Origin: Marimicrobium sp913061115
GTDB lineage: Bacteria; Pseudomonadota; Gammaproteobacteria; Pseudomonadales; Halieaceae
DNA length: 64,000 nucleotides
Direction of reading: 5' to 3'
Assembly: GCF_047729875.1 (NCBI RefSeq)
Contig: NZ_CP159826.1
Location: forward strand, 1,364,001-1,428,000
In this document: in pieces, positions 18,136-26,914 of the stretch
Layout of the letters: each line of letters starts with the position of its first letter
Numbering within the stretch: position 1 is the stretch's first letter
Notes under the pieces: generated by a model
Databases searched by the model: none
What the model was told of the DNA's origin: nothing
What the model saw: only the letters and a program-made list of their open reading frames with translations
Position numbers and translations under genes: made by a program

Positions 18136-18926
18136 GGCTGGTCTTCCAGACGAGTTGTGCCCCAGGGCCGATTGATTCGGTCGACCATAAATCCTGGCAG
18201 GTTGATGGCGAGTCGGGTAATTAGAATCATTTGCCAAGGGAATGTAATGCGGGGTTTGTTGCGCGCAAGGCCTTTGGCGATAATCGCTGCGGCTTTGGGT
18301 GCGCTGATTAGAAATGGCAGAGTAGCAGTGTCGCTGGCGGTCATGGCACTGCGAATATAGCCCGGACAGATAACGGAGACGCCGATACCCATAGCGCGAA
18401 AACTGCCGCGTAGCGCTTCGCCATAATGTTTCACAGCGGCCTTGGAGGACGAGTAGGCAGGTGAGCGGGCTACTCCAGCATAGCCCATGATCGAACTCAT
18501 GATCGCCACCTGTGCATTAATAACCGGGTAAGGTCTGCGCGTGGACATGACTTCTAATGCAGGATGAACGGTATTGAATACGCCATGGACGTTAATATTA
18601 AACGAGTCGACAGCGGCCTGATGTAAACCATTTACCTCGCTGGCGCCCAGAGCAACACCCGCGTTGGCAATAACCAGGTTCAGGGGGGATTCAGCGTCGC
18701 AGGCGCTGATCCATTGTTTGAGGCCTTCAGCGTCGGTGACATCGCCAACCCAGCATGTTGCTGAGGCGCCTGCAGCCGTGCATTGGTGGGCAACCGTCTG
18801 GAGACGCTGTCGGTCGCGCCCAGTGATGAACAGCGTGATGCCCGGCGCGGCGTAATGTAGCGCAAGTGCGGCACCGAGGCCGCTGGAAGCGCCTGTAATA
18901 AGAATGGATTTTGGGGCAGAAAACAT
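18132..18926 (-). CDS. SDR family oxidoreductase
   Basis: 264-residue classical SDR with TGASSGLG (about 11-18), NAGVALG, Ser in IMSSIMG and YSSSK as catalytic Tyr-x3-Lys, then VICPGYIRSAM. The C-terminal region after about 205 is hydrophobic and basic (FPWQMILITRLAINLPGFMV), as in membrane-associated SDRs acting on lipophilic substrates. The gene overlaps the convergent carotenoid oxygenase by 4 bp and is divergent from the Rieske gene with only 52 bp between starts. None of the five operator copies lies in that short region. Confidence 0.88.
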   Translation of the reverse strand: MFSAPKSILITGASSGLGAALALHYAAPGITLFITGRDRQRLQTVAHQCTAAGASATCWVGDVTDAEGLKQWISACDAESPLNLVIANAGVALGASEVNGLHQAAVDSFNINVHGVFNTVHPALEVMSTRRPYPVINAQVAIMSSIMGYAGVARSPAYSSSKAAVKHYGEALRGSFRAMGIGVSVICPGYIRSAMTASDTATLPFLISAPKAAAIIAKGLARNKPRITFPWQMILITRLAINLPGFMVDRINRPWGTTRLEDQP

Positions 18927-18981
18927 ACAGAACGCTCATCGTTAGCCTGTAAGAGCGAGTATTAATAACATAGAGGTTGTG

Positions 18982-20382
18982 TTGAAGAAACGAGTAAAAA
19001 ATATATCGCGATTTTCTGGGCTTTCCTATCAGGATTTGCTGGATCAAGAGTCTCGTCCGGTACCGCAATCACTGCGAGAAAGTACAGAGACCTACCTAGG
19101 CTCCGAGCCGTTATCAGTAGACCGCTATCTGTCGCGTGAGTATCACGAACAGGAAAAGCGTCAACTGTGGCCGAAAGTGTGGCAGTCACTGTGCCGTGAG
19201 ACAGAGATCAGCAGTGCGGGCGATTTTTATGTTCACGATGTTGCTGGCTATTCGATTGCGGTTGTCCGCACCGAGCGCGGTGATATTCATGCTTACCCCA
19301 ATGCATGCCTGCATCGCGGGCGACAGTTAAAGTCTGGGTCTAGTGCGGGGCTTGGCAAAAGTCGTGATATTACCTGCCCTTTTCACGGATTTCGCTGGAG
19401 CCTGGATGGCAGTTTTCAGGGGGCCCCGTGTGAATGGGATTTTCCCCATATTGATCGCAGCAACTTTGACTTGCCCGCCCTGCGAGTAGATACATGGGGC
19501 GGCTGGGTCTTTGTCAATATCGACGGGACGGCGCCGCCGCTTCACGAGTACCTCGGTATTATGGTGGATCACTTCGAGCGGTGGGCTCCAGAGAAAACGT
19601 ACAAGGCGCTGCATATCAAGAAAGTATTGCGTTGTAACTGGAAAATCGCAAACGAGGCTTTTATTGAGTCTTATCACACTGCCGCCACGCACCCTCAGTT
19701 ACTGCCCTACACGGGAGATTCGAACTCACAATATGACTGTTTCAACGACTATGTCAGCCGCACTATTACGCCTATGGGTGTGGTCAGTCCTCACGTCCGA
19801 GGCACCACCGAGGAACAGGCGGTACATCAATGGTTAACCGTCTACGGGGTAGACACGGAAGAGGGCTTACCAGAGCTACCTGCGGGCAAGTCTGCGAGAG
19901 AGTTTCTGGGCGACATGAACATCCGACGTTTTTCCAAGATGTATGATCAGGACCTTTCATCGTTTGTGACACACAGTGAAGTGCTGGATGCGATTCTCTA
20001 CTCGGTGTTTCCGAATTTTGCACCTTGGGCCGGATTTCGCCCGAATGTCACTTACCGCTTTCTGCCTTACAACGACAGCCCTGATATGTGCACAATGGAA
20101 ATTATGCTAATGATGCGCTATCCCGAGTCGCAGGCACGACCGAGAGATGCGACTGAGCAGTTTGTGCCTGCTGACCAAACCTTGGGAGATACTCCGGGCA
20201 TTGAGGCAGGTCTTGCAGCCGTATTCGACCAAGACTTTAGTAATTTGCCATTTGTCCACAAGGGTCTGCGGTCGCTGCAATCTGGTCATATTGAGCTAGC
20301 CCGTTATCAAGAGGTGCGTATTCGTCATTTCCATCAGACGCTGGACAAATATATTCACCCTGAAGCTGGAGAAACGAAATGA
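18982..20382 (+). CDS. Rieske [2Fe-2S] oxygenase alpha subunit (paralogue of 44612 gene)
   Basis: About 466 residues. Cluster ligands C110-x-H112 and C133-x2-H136 and the iron motif E230-S-Y-H233-x4-H238 (numbered from GTG 18979) are present. No ATG is available. GTG at 18979 is only 2 nt after AGAGG, so TTG at 18982 (5 nt) is slightly favoured. The N-terminal segment (LRESTETYLGSE) and C-terminus (YQEVRIRHFHQTLDKYI) closely match the Rieske gene at 44612, so the two are paralogues. Its stop overlaps the crotonase start by 4 bp (ATGA), showing coupling. Electron-transfer partners are not encoded nearby. Confidence 0.88.
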   Translation: MKKRVKNISRFSGLSYQDLLDQESRPVPQSLRESTETYLGSEPLSVDRYLSREYHEQEKRQLWPKVWQSLCRETEISSAGDFYVHDVAGYSIAVVRTERGDIHAYPNACLHRGRQLKSGSSAGLGKSRDITCPFHGFRWSLDGSFQGAPCEWDFPHIDRSNFDLPALRVDTWGGWVFVNIDGTAPPLHEYLGIMVDHFERWAPEKTYKALHIKKVLRCNWKIANEAFIESYHTAATHPQLLPYTGDSNSQYDCFNDYVSRTITPMGVVSPHVRGTTEEQAVHQWLTVYGVDTEEGLPELPAGKSAREFLGDMNIRRFSKMYDQDLSSFVTHSEVLDAILYSVFPNFAPWAGFRPNVTYRFLPYNDSPDMCTMEIMLMMRYPESQARPRDATEQFVPADQTLGDTPGIEAGLAAVFDQDFSNLPFVHKGLRSLQSGHIELARYQEVRIRHFHQTLDKYIHPEAGETK

Positions 20383-21167
20383 CCTCGCCCGTCACGCTGG
20401 ACTTTGATAACAGGGTCGCCATCATCACGCTCAATCGTCCTGAGGTAAACAATGCGATTAATGAAGCGATGTTGTCGCCTTGGGTCGATGCACTGGAAGA
20501 GTGCCGCATCAACAATGATGTGGCGGTGATTATAGTCACCGGGGCCGGAGACGCATTTTGTCGCGGCGGTGATACGACTAAGCTCGGTGCGCATACTTTA
20601 CCGTCACCCTTAGAAATTAAAGAGCAATTTTGGGAGCGCCTGCATCGCATACCTAAAAAACTGGCGGAAATTGACAAGCCGGTGATCGCAGCTGTAAACG
20701 GCTTAGCCTCAGGAGCAGGCGTAGATGTGAGCTTGCAGTGTGATATTCGCTTCGCGGCACGCAGTGCCAATTTTCGCGTTAGCTATACCGCCTTTGGCTT
20801 AGTCCCAGGAAATGGCGGGACCTATTTTCTGCCACGCATTGTTGGCGAAGCCAAAGCGCTGGAACTGTTCTGGTCGGCTGAGCCCATTAGCGCTGAGGAA
20901 GCTCTGGACATCGGTATGGTGAATCAAGTATTTGAAGACCACGAGTTTATGCAGCGCTGTCTGGAGTTTGCACACGGCATAGCCGAGCGAGCACCACTGG
21001 CGATGAAGCTTGTGAAGCGAGCCGTGCGGCAGAGTCTGGCGATGGATCTTAATACGCACCTCGATATGATCTCGTCACACATGCTGCTAACTCGGCCGAG
21101 TGAGGATCATGCGGAGGCAATCAAGGCCTACGAAGAGGGCCGTAAGCCTGTGTTTAAAGGGAAATAA
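20379..21167 (+). CDS. Enoyl-CoA hydratase/isomerase (crotonase) family protein, atypical active site
   Basis: 262 residues with the crotonase fold: AIITLNRPEVNNAIN, the oxyanion-hole segment GDAFCRGGD, and AAVNGLASGAG. The two catalytic glutamates of rat enoyl-CoA hydratase (E144, E164) align with D116 and Y136 here. A simple hydratase reaction is therefore doubtful; isomerase, hydrolase or C-C lyase activity, as known for other crotonases, is possible. It overlaps the Rieske gene by 4 bp and converges with an NTF2-like gene only 8 bp away. It is translationally coupled to the Rieske gene, so it likely acts on CoA-linked products of the same pathway. Confidence 0.85.
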   Translation: MTSPVTLDFDNRVAIITLNRPEVNNAINEAMLSPWVDALEECRINNDVAVIIVTGAGDAFCRGGDTTKLGAHTLPSPLEIKEQFWERLHRIPKKLAEIDKPVIAAVNGLASGAGVDVSLQCDIRFAARSANFRVSYTAFGLVPGNGGTYFLPRIVGEAKALELFWSAEPISAEEALDIGMVNQVFEDHEFMQRCLEFAHGIAERAPLAMKLVKRAVRQSLAMDLNTHLDMISSHMLLTRPSEDHAEAIKAYEEGRKPVFKGK

Positions 21168-21175
21168 AAGGAATG

Positions 21176-21586
21176 TTAGTCTGTGCGGGTACCACGAACC
21201 ACCAACTCATGTCGACTGATTTGCCAGCGATCACTGTTGCGGCGCATGGTGGTTTTATACGTGGCCCACAGCGTAAAGCGTGCGTTGTTATCAAGCAAAA
21301 AATGCAAAGCCTGAACATCGGATCGGGTGTGCGCTTCGTCACCACTAATGGTCGCGAATTGTGGGCCGAGCAAGTGTTGAGTAGCGCTGTAGCTTTCCAG
21401 CGCCCGCCATACGTAATTCACCCAGGCATCGCGACCGTGAAAGGTCTGTGTGCCAAACCCAACCACCTCAACATTGTCGCAGAAGCAGGCCGCATAGCGT
21501 TCCCTGTCGCGCTCATCGATACTAGCGGCATAGCTAAGCATGATGTCCTGTAGCTCGATTCGATCGCGGCTATTATTAGTGGGCAT
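21176..21586 (-). CDS. SnoaL/NTF2-like domain protein
   Basis: 136 residues from ATG 21586; a TTG at 21613 is an alternative and neither has a clear ribosome site. The pattern LQDIMLSYAASIDERDRERYAACFCDNVEV, with a conserved helix followed by a strand, and a late RWQISRHELVVRGT strand identify a SnoaL_4-type cone fold. This fold includes ketosteroid isomerase-like and scytalone dehydratase-like enzymes and the beta subunits of ring-hydroxylating oxygenases. It is divergent from a Rieske alpha gene (97 bp), so it could be its small subunit or a separate isomerase or dehydratase. Sequence alone does not decide. Confidence 0.75.
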   Translation of the reverse strand: MPTNNSRDRIELQDIMLSYAASIDERDRERYAACFCDNVEVVGFGTQTFHGRDAWVNYVWRALESYSATQHLLGPQFATISGDEAHTRSDVQALHFLLDNNARFTLWATYKTTMRRNSDRWQISRHELVVRGTRTD

Positions 21587-21683
21587 GGCTGTGGTCTGCT
21601 CGTGGTAGAACAATGGAAGGCACAGCTTAGCATTAAAATTTGTCGGACGTGATGTCAGAGAATATATTGGTTTTGAGTAAAAT

Positions 21684-23066
21684 ATGGGTACACGAGATTT
21701 GAATATGAAACAGAATAAAAGCGCACAAGATTTTCCCCGTGATCTCCCAGATTGGCCACAGCAGAATCTGCGCGGACACAGGTTAGAGGGTTATCGCTAC
21801 ACGTCCCGCGAGTTTGCTGAGCAGGAATGGGAAAATATTTGGACCAAGGTGTGGTTGTTACTGGGCCGCGAAGATGAAATGCCTAACCCCGGCGACTGGC
21901 AGCAGGAGGAGGTGGGTCGAGAGTCTATCCTCATGGTACGCCAGGCAGGAGGAAGCATTAAGGCGTTCTATAATGTCTGCCAGCACAGAGGGCAGCGCCT
22001 TGTCAGCGAAGAAAAGGGGCACGTAAGACGTTTTGTTTGCCCCTACCATAGCTGGGCCTGGAACACTGATGGCACGCTCGACTTTGTTCAGGATCCAAAT
22101 GACTTTCCCGAGGGGAACCCCTGTGGAAAGTTATTGCTTGAAGAGGTTCGTTGTGAAGCGTTTGCCGGCTTCATCTGGATCAATATGGATTCTGACTGTG
22201 TGAGCTTACAAGAATATTTAGGTCCCGTATGGGATGACTGGGCCGTCTATGGTATCGAGAAATGGAAGCGGTACGTCGCCAAAACCACAATTGCTCCAGT
22301 GAACTGGAAGGTCGTGATGGACAATTTTAATGAGTCATATCATGTTAATACTGTACATCGGCCCACGGGAGCAGACGTTGAGAAATTGCGTATTCATTCT
22401 GGCGTGGACACTAGCTACACAACAACCCGCTTTGATATGGCTGATGAAGGTCATGCCCGCATGATCATGCTGGGTGGATATGGGGGGCCCGCTATTGACA
22501 AAACAGGGGTCATCGGTGAGCCACTGGCAGGGATCTTGCGTGAGTGGGAACTGGACCCGGCTGATTTTGCCGGACGAGGTGAAGACACGCGCGAGGCATT
22601 GCAGAAAGCACGGCGCCAGCATGGCCCCAATAGGGGATATGATTATTTTAATCATTTGAATGACAGTCAGCTGACGGATGCCTACCACTACACGCTTTTT
22701 CCAAACTTTGCCGTGTCGCTGTGGGTAGACGGTTTTCATTTCCTGCGCGCGCGCCCCCATCCGACAGACCCTGAGCGATGCATTTTTGATAACTGGTGGT
22801 ATGCCCCTGCTCCGGCTGCAGCTACTGAGCCGGTTCGCACCACAGCGGGCCTGGTAGAGCGGGATGCGACGGTGGAACATGAGGTATTCGAGGCGGGCAC
22901 GCAGTCTATGGGGCTCACAATTGATCAGGATATGGCAATTTTTCCTGCGCAGCAGATGGGTATGCGTTCACAGGGTTACCGTGGCTCTTATCTGTCTGGG
23001 CAGGAGAGTCGCGTATCGCGCCTGCACGAATTGATAGATGATTATATTGCGGGTGAAAAATTCTAG
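21684..23066 (+). CDS. Rieske [2Fe-2S] aromatic-ring-hydroxylating oxygenase, alpha subunit
   Basis: 460 residues (an internal ATG at 21705 is an alternative start). Rieske ligands C99-x-H101 and C119-x2-H122 and the mononuclear iron motif E217-S-Y-H220-x4-H225 are intact. NVCQHRGQRLVSEEKG and FVCPYHSWAWNTDG are typical. The protein is distinct from the 18982/44612 pair and may act on a different intermediate. It stands alone, divergent from the SnoaL-like gene and convergent with the D-2-hydroxyacid dehydrogenase. No ferredoxin or reductase gene is close. Confidence 0.88.
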   Translation: MGTRDLNMKQNKSAQDFPRDLPDWPQQNLRGHRLEGYRYTSREFAEQEWENIWTKVWLLLGREDEMPNPGDWQQEEVGRESILMVRQAGGSIKAFYNVCQHRGQRLVSEEKGHVRRFVCPYHSWAWNTDGTLDFVQDPNDFPEGNPCGKLLLEEVRCEAFAGFIWINMDSDCVSLQEYLGPVWDDWAVYGIEKWKRYVAKTTIAPVNWKVVMDNFNESYHVNTVHRPTGADVEKLRIHSGVDTSYTTTRFDMADEGHARMIMLGGYGGPAIDKTGVIGEPLAGILREWELDPADFAGRGEDTREALQKARRQHGPNRGYDYFNHLNDSQLTDAYHYTLFPNFAVSLWVDGFHFLRARPHPTDPERCIFDNWWYAPAPAAATEPVRTTAGLVERDATVEHEVFEAGTQSMGLTIDQDMAIFPAQQMGMRSQGYRGSYLSGQESRVSRLHELIDDYIAGEKF

Positions 23067-23171
23067 GGTGAAGTGCTGCCTCTCGCTGCAACGACGTGGT
23101 AGCTCTGCAGACGCCTGCTGTCTTTCGATGTTCGAATCATTGCAACTGCTGTCTGTAGAGATTTTTTGTCA

Positions 23172-24317
23172 TCAATACCCTCTGGACATATCAACAACGT
23201 TGAGCATGCGTTCTCCCGCAACATAGCGTCGCAGATTCTCAACGGCGATAACGGTTTGTCGCCGGTTTGCATCGGCGCCAGTGGCAGACACATGTGGCGT
23301 GATAATGACATTCGGTAAATGCCAAAGTGGGTTGCCTGCGGGCAGGGGTTCAGGGTCGGTCACATCCAGTCCTGCACCAAACAGTTTGCCGGACTCTAAT
23401 GCGGCGATAAGGTCGCCAGTTATTGTATTCTTACCTCGTCCGACCGACAGAAAGATCGCGCCGGGTTTTACTGCATCAAAGAACGCCTTATCGAAAACGC
23501 CAGTCGTTTCAGGTGTTAGAGGAAGGGCGTTGGCAATCACATCAGCTGTTGCCGCCATGCTATGCAGTTCATCTGTTAAGCCGACATAGTCCACATAATC
23601 TGGCCCCTCATGAGATGATCTGCGTATCGCGATCACACGCATACCTAGACCGTGTGCGCGCCATGCAATCTCAGTGCCGATGCCACCAAGCCCGACGACC
23701 AGTAGGGTCTTGCCTTTCAGTTCGCCAAAGGTGACACCAGCGGAAAGCTCACGCTGCCATTTTCCTTCACCCTGCGCCCGTTGGTAAGCGGGGAGGTTAT
23801 GCGTCAGGGCCATTAGCATTGCAATAGTATGCTCTGCGATAGCGGGTCCGGACAAACGCTTGTTGTTAGTAAATACGATGTCCTCAAGTTGTGTATCGCT
23901 TGCCCCTTTGCAGTATTCCATGCCCACGCTGTAGTTATGTACCCAGAGCAAGCGCGCATCAGCATTTTTAAGCATAGAAGGGGTACAGAAACCGATCACG
24001 CCATCGGTGTCAATGAGTAACTCCGGCGCAGGCACAAAACTGCCTGAGCGGTCAAAAACCAGTTCCACATCGCCTGCTGCTTTTTGTAATTCTGTCTCAA
24101 AATTATCTGAGGTGGACACTAAAGCCGGGATAAGCATGACCACTACCCGCTTAGGGTTCCAGCCAGCGTGCTCGGCGATCGGATTGGTGGACTCGGTAAG
24201 ATACAGTTCTTTAATCAGCGTCTGTGCAGCGGGAGAGGCTGATTCACTGTGTGCAAGCGAGGGAACGAAAATCATCGTTAGGATAGTTAACAGGCGTCCT
24301 GCGCTGCACAGTGTCAT
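23172..24317 (-). CDS. D-2-hydroxyacid dehydrogenase family protein with apparent signal peptide
   Basis: 381 residues. The catalytic core has the NAD motif VVGLGGIGTEIA (GxGxxG) and the family triad: Arg in SVGRGK, Glu in DPEPLP and His in ITPHVSA. These enzymes interconvert 2-oxoacids and D-2-hydroxyacids in the cytosol. Unusually, the N-terminus (LLTILTMIFVPSLAHSESA, about 9-27) reads as a Sec signal peptide with a possible cleavage site near residue 24-27. It is the last gene of the 27571-23172 minus-strand series, 125 bp after the MaoC gene. Physiological substrate unknown. Confidence 0.85.
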   Translation of the reverse strand: MTLCSAGRLLTILTMIFVPSLAHSESASPAAQTLIKELYLTESTNPIAEHAGWNPKRVVVMLIPALVSTSDNFETELQKAAGDVELVFDRSGSFVPAPELLIDTDGVIGFCTPSMLKNADARLLWVHNYSVGMEYCKGASDTQLEDIVFTNNKRLSGPAIAEHTIAMLMALTHNLPAYQRAQGEGKWQRELSAGVTFGELKGKTLLVVGLGGIGTEIAWRAHGLGMRVIAIRRSSHEGPDYVDYVGLTDELHSMAATADVIANALPLTPETTGVFDKAFFDAVKPGAIFLSVGRGKNTITGDLIAALESGKLFGAGLDVTDPEPLPAGNPLWHLPNVIITPHVSATGADANRRQTVIAVENLRRYVAGERMLNVVDMSRGY

Positions 24318-24442
24318 GGGGTGTGCCTCTCGTTAGAATGGTCTAGCTTAGATCAGTTGTTGAATGGATGTTAGTCCGTTTAGCCCGACTCAAGGCCGTT
24401 GATAATGACGGCTATAGTCATTGATCCGCCGGCGGAGCGCAG

Positions 24443-24874
24443 TCAGTCAATTAATATAGCGTTTTCAGGCAGTACAATGGTAGCAGTACCTTCCAGCAGT
24501 ACGCCCCTGTCGTCGTGCTCCAGGCGAGTGCTGCAGTCCGCCAGCCAAACACCTTGCTCCTCGCGCAGTACACTGATTTCGCCTCGTGCGACGACTCGCT
24601 CGCCATCAAGGACCACCTGTGGAAAGCGCACGACAATCCGGCGCAGGCAATCTGGCCCGCCCCACGCCTGTAGCATATTGATGATGTAGGAAAGGCCTAA
24701 AGGTCCCTGATTTATTGTTCGCTTTCCCAGTCCAAGGGGCAGAGCATCCACCGCATCGCGGTCCCAGTGTAGAGGGTTGGGGTCGCGCAATATGGCAGCC
24801 ATGGTGCGCATGCGCTCCGGGCTCACGCTGGCCATTTCCCACTCGGGTATGCTGTCGCCTACTGCCAACTTCAC
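24443..24874 (-). CDS. MaoC-like hot-dog dehydratase
   Basis: 143 residues of the hot-dog fold. The motif around DPNPLHWDRDAV (about 31-42) corresponds to the MaoC/hydratase-2 D-x4-H catalytic region, where Asp and His add or remove water from enoyl-CoA. NQGPLGLSYIINML forms the central helix. Its start overlaps the stop of the 25332 gene by 4 bp, so the two hot-dog proteins are coupled and probably form a heteromer, as known for two-gene MaoC-like hydratases in steroid side-chain degradation (ChsH1-ChsH2). The substrate is unknown. Confidence 0.8.
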   Translation of the reverse strand: MKLAVGDSIPEWEMASVSPERMRTMAAILRDPNPLHWDRDAVDALPLGLGKRTINQGPLGLSYIINMLQAWGGPDCLRRIVVRFPQVVLDGERVVARGEISVLREEQGVWLADCSTRLEHDDRGVLLEGTATIVLPENAILID

Positions 24875-25332
24875 AGCATGTTCCTTGTATAGTGCCAGGT
24901 CATGGTGACGCGCGCCGCTAGGCTGTCATCTGGCGTATGGAGCTCAAAGCAGAACTGGATGCGATCGTAGAGGTCACCTTGCTCATTTCTGCAACGGTTA
25001 GCACTTATGATACTGCCGTTGATTGCAAAGCGGGTCTCTTCGCGCAGGGCCACAAATATTTCCCAGTCGTAACTTTCAATCATGATAGACAGATCTGACT
25101 CTGCCTGTCCAAGGGCAAACATTTCTGCGATTGATGTTCCGGCGCCAACGATAGGCATATGGAACAGAGCGACCGGGTGCACTAAGCCGTCTGGTAATAA
25201 TGCTGCGCCGGTACATTCGGTCAGTAAAAAGTTCTCCCAGTGCGCGACAGTGTAAAAACCGCCCGGAAAGTTATGCCCCGTGAGTCGTGTAATATCTGCT
25301 TCAGTTGGAATAGGCTTTCTATTTGCAACCAC
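24871..25332 (-). CDS. MaoC-like hot-dog domain protein, partner of the 24443 gene
   Basis: 153 residues. It resembles the N-terminal (FAS1-type) half of MaoC-like dehydratases, with GHNFPGGFYTVAHWENFLLTE near the start and HPVALFHMPIVGAG at about 52-65. The terminal strand VTMTWHYTRNML fits the hot-dog sheet. It lacks an evident Asp/His pair, so it may be the non-catalytic or substrate-positioning partner of the next gene, with which it overlaps by 4 bp. Only 3 bp separate it from the dienelactone hydrolase upstream. Confidence 0.7.
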   Translation of the reverse strand: MVANRKPIPTEADITRLTGHNFPGGFYTVAHWENFLLTECTGAALLPDGLVHPVALFHMPIVGAGTSIAEMFALGQAESDLSIMIESYDWEIFVALREETRFAINGSIISANRCRNEQGDLYDRIQFCFELHTPDDSLAARVTMTWHYTRNML

Positions 25333-25335
25333 TGG

Positions 25336-26055
25336 CTATAAGACTTCTTCAAAAAAATTCAGCATAGCCTGCCAAGAGCGGTCGTCAGCAGATCGATTGT
25401 AGACAGCACCAAACGCTGGGTCATTGGCTTGCGGACGCGTAAAGGCATGCATCGTGTGGCCATATGCGTGCAGCTGCCAGTCCACCTGCTTTTCTGTCAT
25501 CTCAGCCTTGAAGGCCGCGACCTGCTCTGGAGGCACAAGAGGATCATCTTCCCCATGGAGCACGAGAACTTTTGTGCTGAGTGTTGTTGGATTATCGAGC
25601 ATATTGCCTTCTAGTCCGCCGTGAAAAGACACCACCCCCTTGATAGGGTCGCCGCCGGCTCGTGCCAGATCAAGGACCGCTGTGCCGCCAAAACAATACC
25701 CGATTGCACCGACACGGGATAGATCAGCGCCCGGAATTTTGCTGGCCGCAGTAACTGCAGCCAGCATTCGTTCCAAAAGCATGCCGCGATTTTCAAAAAA
25801 AGGCGTGAGAGTTGGCATTAGGTCGGCCATGTCGGTCATCGTCTTTCCCTCGCCCAGTAAATCAATAGCGAAGGCGATATAGCCGGCGTCTGCAAGCTTT
25901 GCGGCCTTATCTCGCACCTCTTGGTTCAGTCCGTCCCATGCAGGAGCAACCAAGATTACGGGTAATGATCCATTGACCTGCGCAGGTGTGAAGTAAACGC
26001 CTTTGCACAGTATGTTTCCGGCTGAATATTCAATTGGAGTAGCGGTGGTTGCCAT
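25336..26055 (-). CDS. Dienelactone hydrolase family protein
   Basis: 239-residue alpha/beta hydrolase. The nucleophile elbow GYCFGG places Cys at about 121, as in dienelactone hydrolase, with Asp in HGEDDPLVP and His in YGHTMHAFTRP completing the triad. Members open lactone rings or cleave C-O/C-C esters in aromatic and terpenoid catabolism. It lies between the atypical SDR (45 bp upstream) and the hot-dog pair (3 bp downstream) in the nitroreductase-led operon. Hydrolysis of a lactone formed by a preceding oxygenation is plausible but inferred. Confidence 0.88.
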   Translation of the reverse strand: MATTATPIEYSAGNILCKGVYFTPAQVNGSLPVILVAPAWDGLNQEVRDKAAKLADAGYIAFAIDLLGEGKTMTDMADLMPTLTPFFENRGMLLERMLAAVTAASKIPGADLSRVGAIGYCFGGTAVLDLARAGGDPIKGVVSFHGGLEGNMLDNPTTLSTKVLVLHGEDDPLVPPEQVAAFKAEMTEKQVDWQLHAYGHTMHAFTRPQANDPAFGAVYNRSADDRSWQAMLNFFEEVL

Positions 26056-26100
26056 GTTGATGCCCCTCTTTCAACGTTCATTCTTTAAGTGTGGTCACCC

Positions 26101-26889
26101 TTAGAAGGTGGAGTTAGTAATGCCGCCATCGATCACAATATTCTGCCCGACAATATAGCTAGCTTGATTGCCGCAGAGCATCGCGCAGATAGCGCCAAAC
26201 TCCTCAATGTTGCCAAATCTCTCGGCAGGGATTTTCCATTCATCGATCCAGTCCTTTACAACCTCTTCATATGTCTTGTCTTGTTCCCTAGCGATTTCCC
26301 CAAAACGCTCCTGAGACGTCGCAGTGTGGTGCATCCCTGGCAGCAAGTTATTAATAGTGACATTGTATTTAGCAACGGCTTTGGAAATAGCAACCGTATA
26401 GTTAGACAAGGCAGCACGCGGCGGCCCCGACAGTGTTCTTAACTCTGAAGGGAATTTAGAGGCTCCGGTGGAAATATTTACAATGCGGCCAAAGCCGCGG
26501 TCACACATGCCATCGACTGTAGCACGTATAAATTCGATGGGACTGATCAGGCCGACGGACAGGTGTTCCTCCCAATCGGCTGTGGTTACCTTGCGAAAAT
26601 CCGGTGTGAAAGGTGCCGGAGAACACGTGCCTACAAGGATGTCAGGGTCGGGACAGATAGACAGGATTTTTTCTCTGCCTTCATTGCTGGAATGATCAGC
26701 GACGATAATTGTCACTGACGCGCCAGTCTCACGTCTAATCTGTTCAGCAGTGGCTTGTAGTCTGTCTTCTTGGCGTGCAGAAATATACAGGTCTACGCCT
26801 TCGGCAGCTAGAGCTTGTGCGCTGCCTTTACCCAACCCGGCACTACCGCCATTGACAAGTGCTTTGCGGCCTTTGATGCCTAGATCCAT
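26101..26889 (-). CDS. SDR-like protein lacking the canonical Tyr-x3-Lys
   Basis: 262 residues. ATG 26889 is chosen because AGGAG lies 10 nt upstream and MDLGIKGRKALVNGGSAGLG begins the cofactor fold; the longer frame adds no homology. Rossmann motif GGSAGLG, ISTGAS (serine region) and a normal C-terminus (YIVGQNIVIDGG) are present. Aligning the downstream INNLLPG with other SDRs puts S154 and R158 where Tyr and Lys should be. A subset of FabG-like SDRs is known to lack the pair, so catalysis may differ or be lost. Second gene of the operon, 25 bp after the nitroreductase. Confidence 0.85.
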   Translation of the reverse strand: MDLGIKGRKALVNGGSAGLGKGSAQALAAEGVDLYISARQEDRLQATAEQIRRETGASVTIIVADHSSNEGREKILSICPDPDILVGTCSPAPFTPDFRKVTTADWEEHLSVGLISPIEFIRATVDGMCDRGFGRIVNISTGASKFPSELRTLSGPPRAALSNYTVAISKAVAKYNVTINNLLPGMHHTATSQERFGEIAREQDKTYEEVVKDWIDEWKIPAERFGNIEEFGAICAMLCGNQASYIVGQNIVIDGGITNSTF

Positions 26890-26914
26890 TATTGTCGACT
26901 CCTGAGGTGATGAG

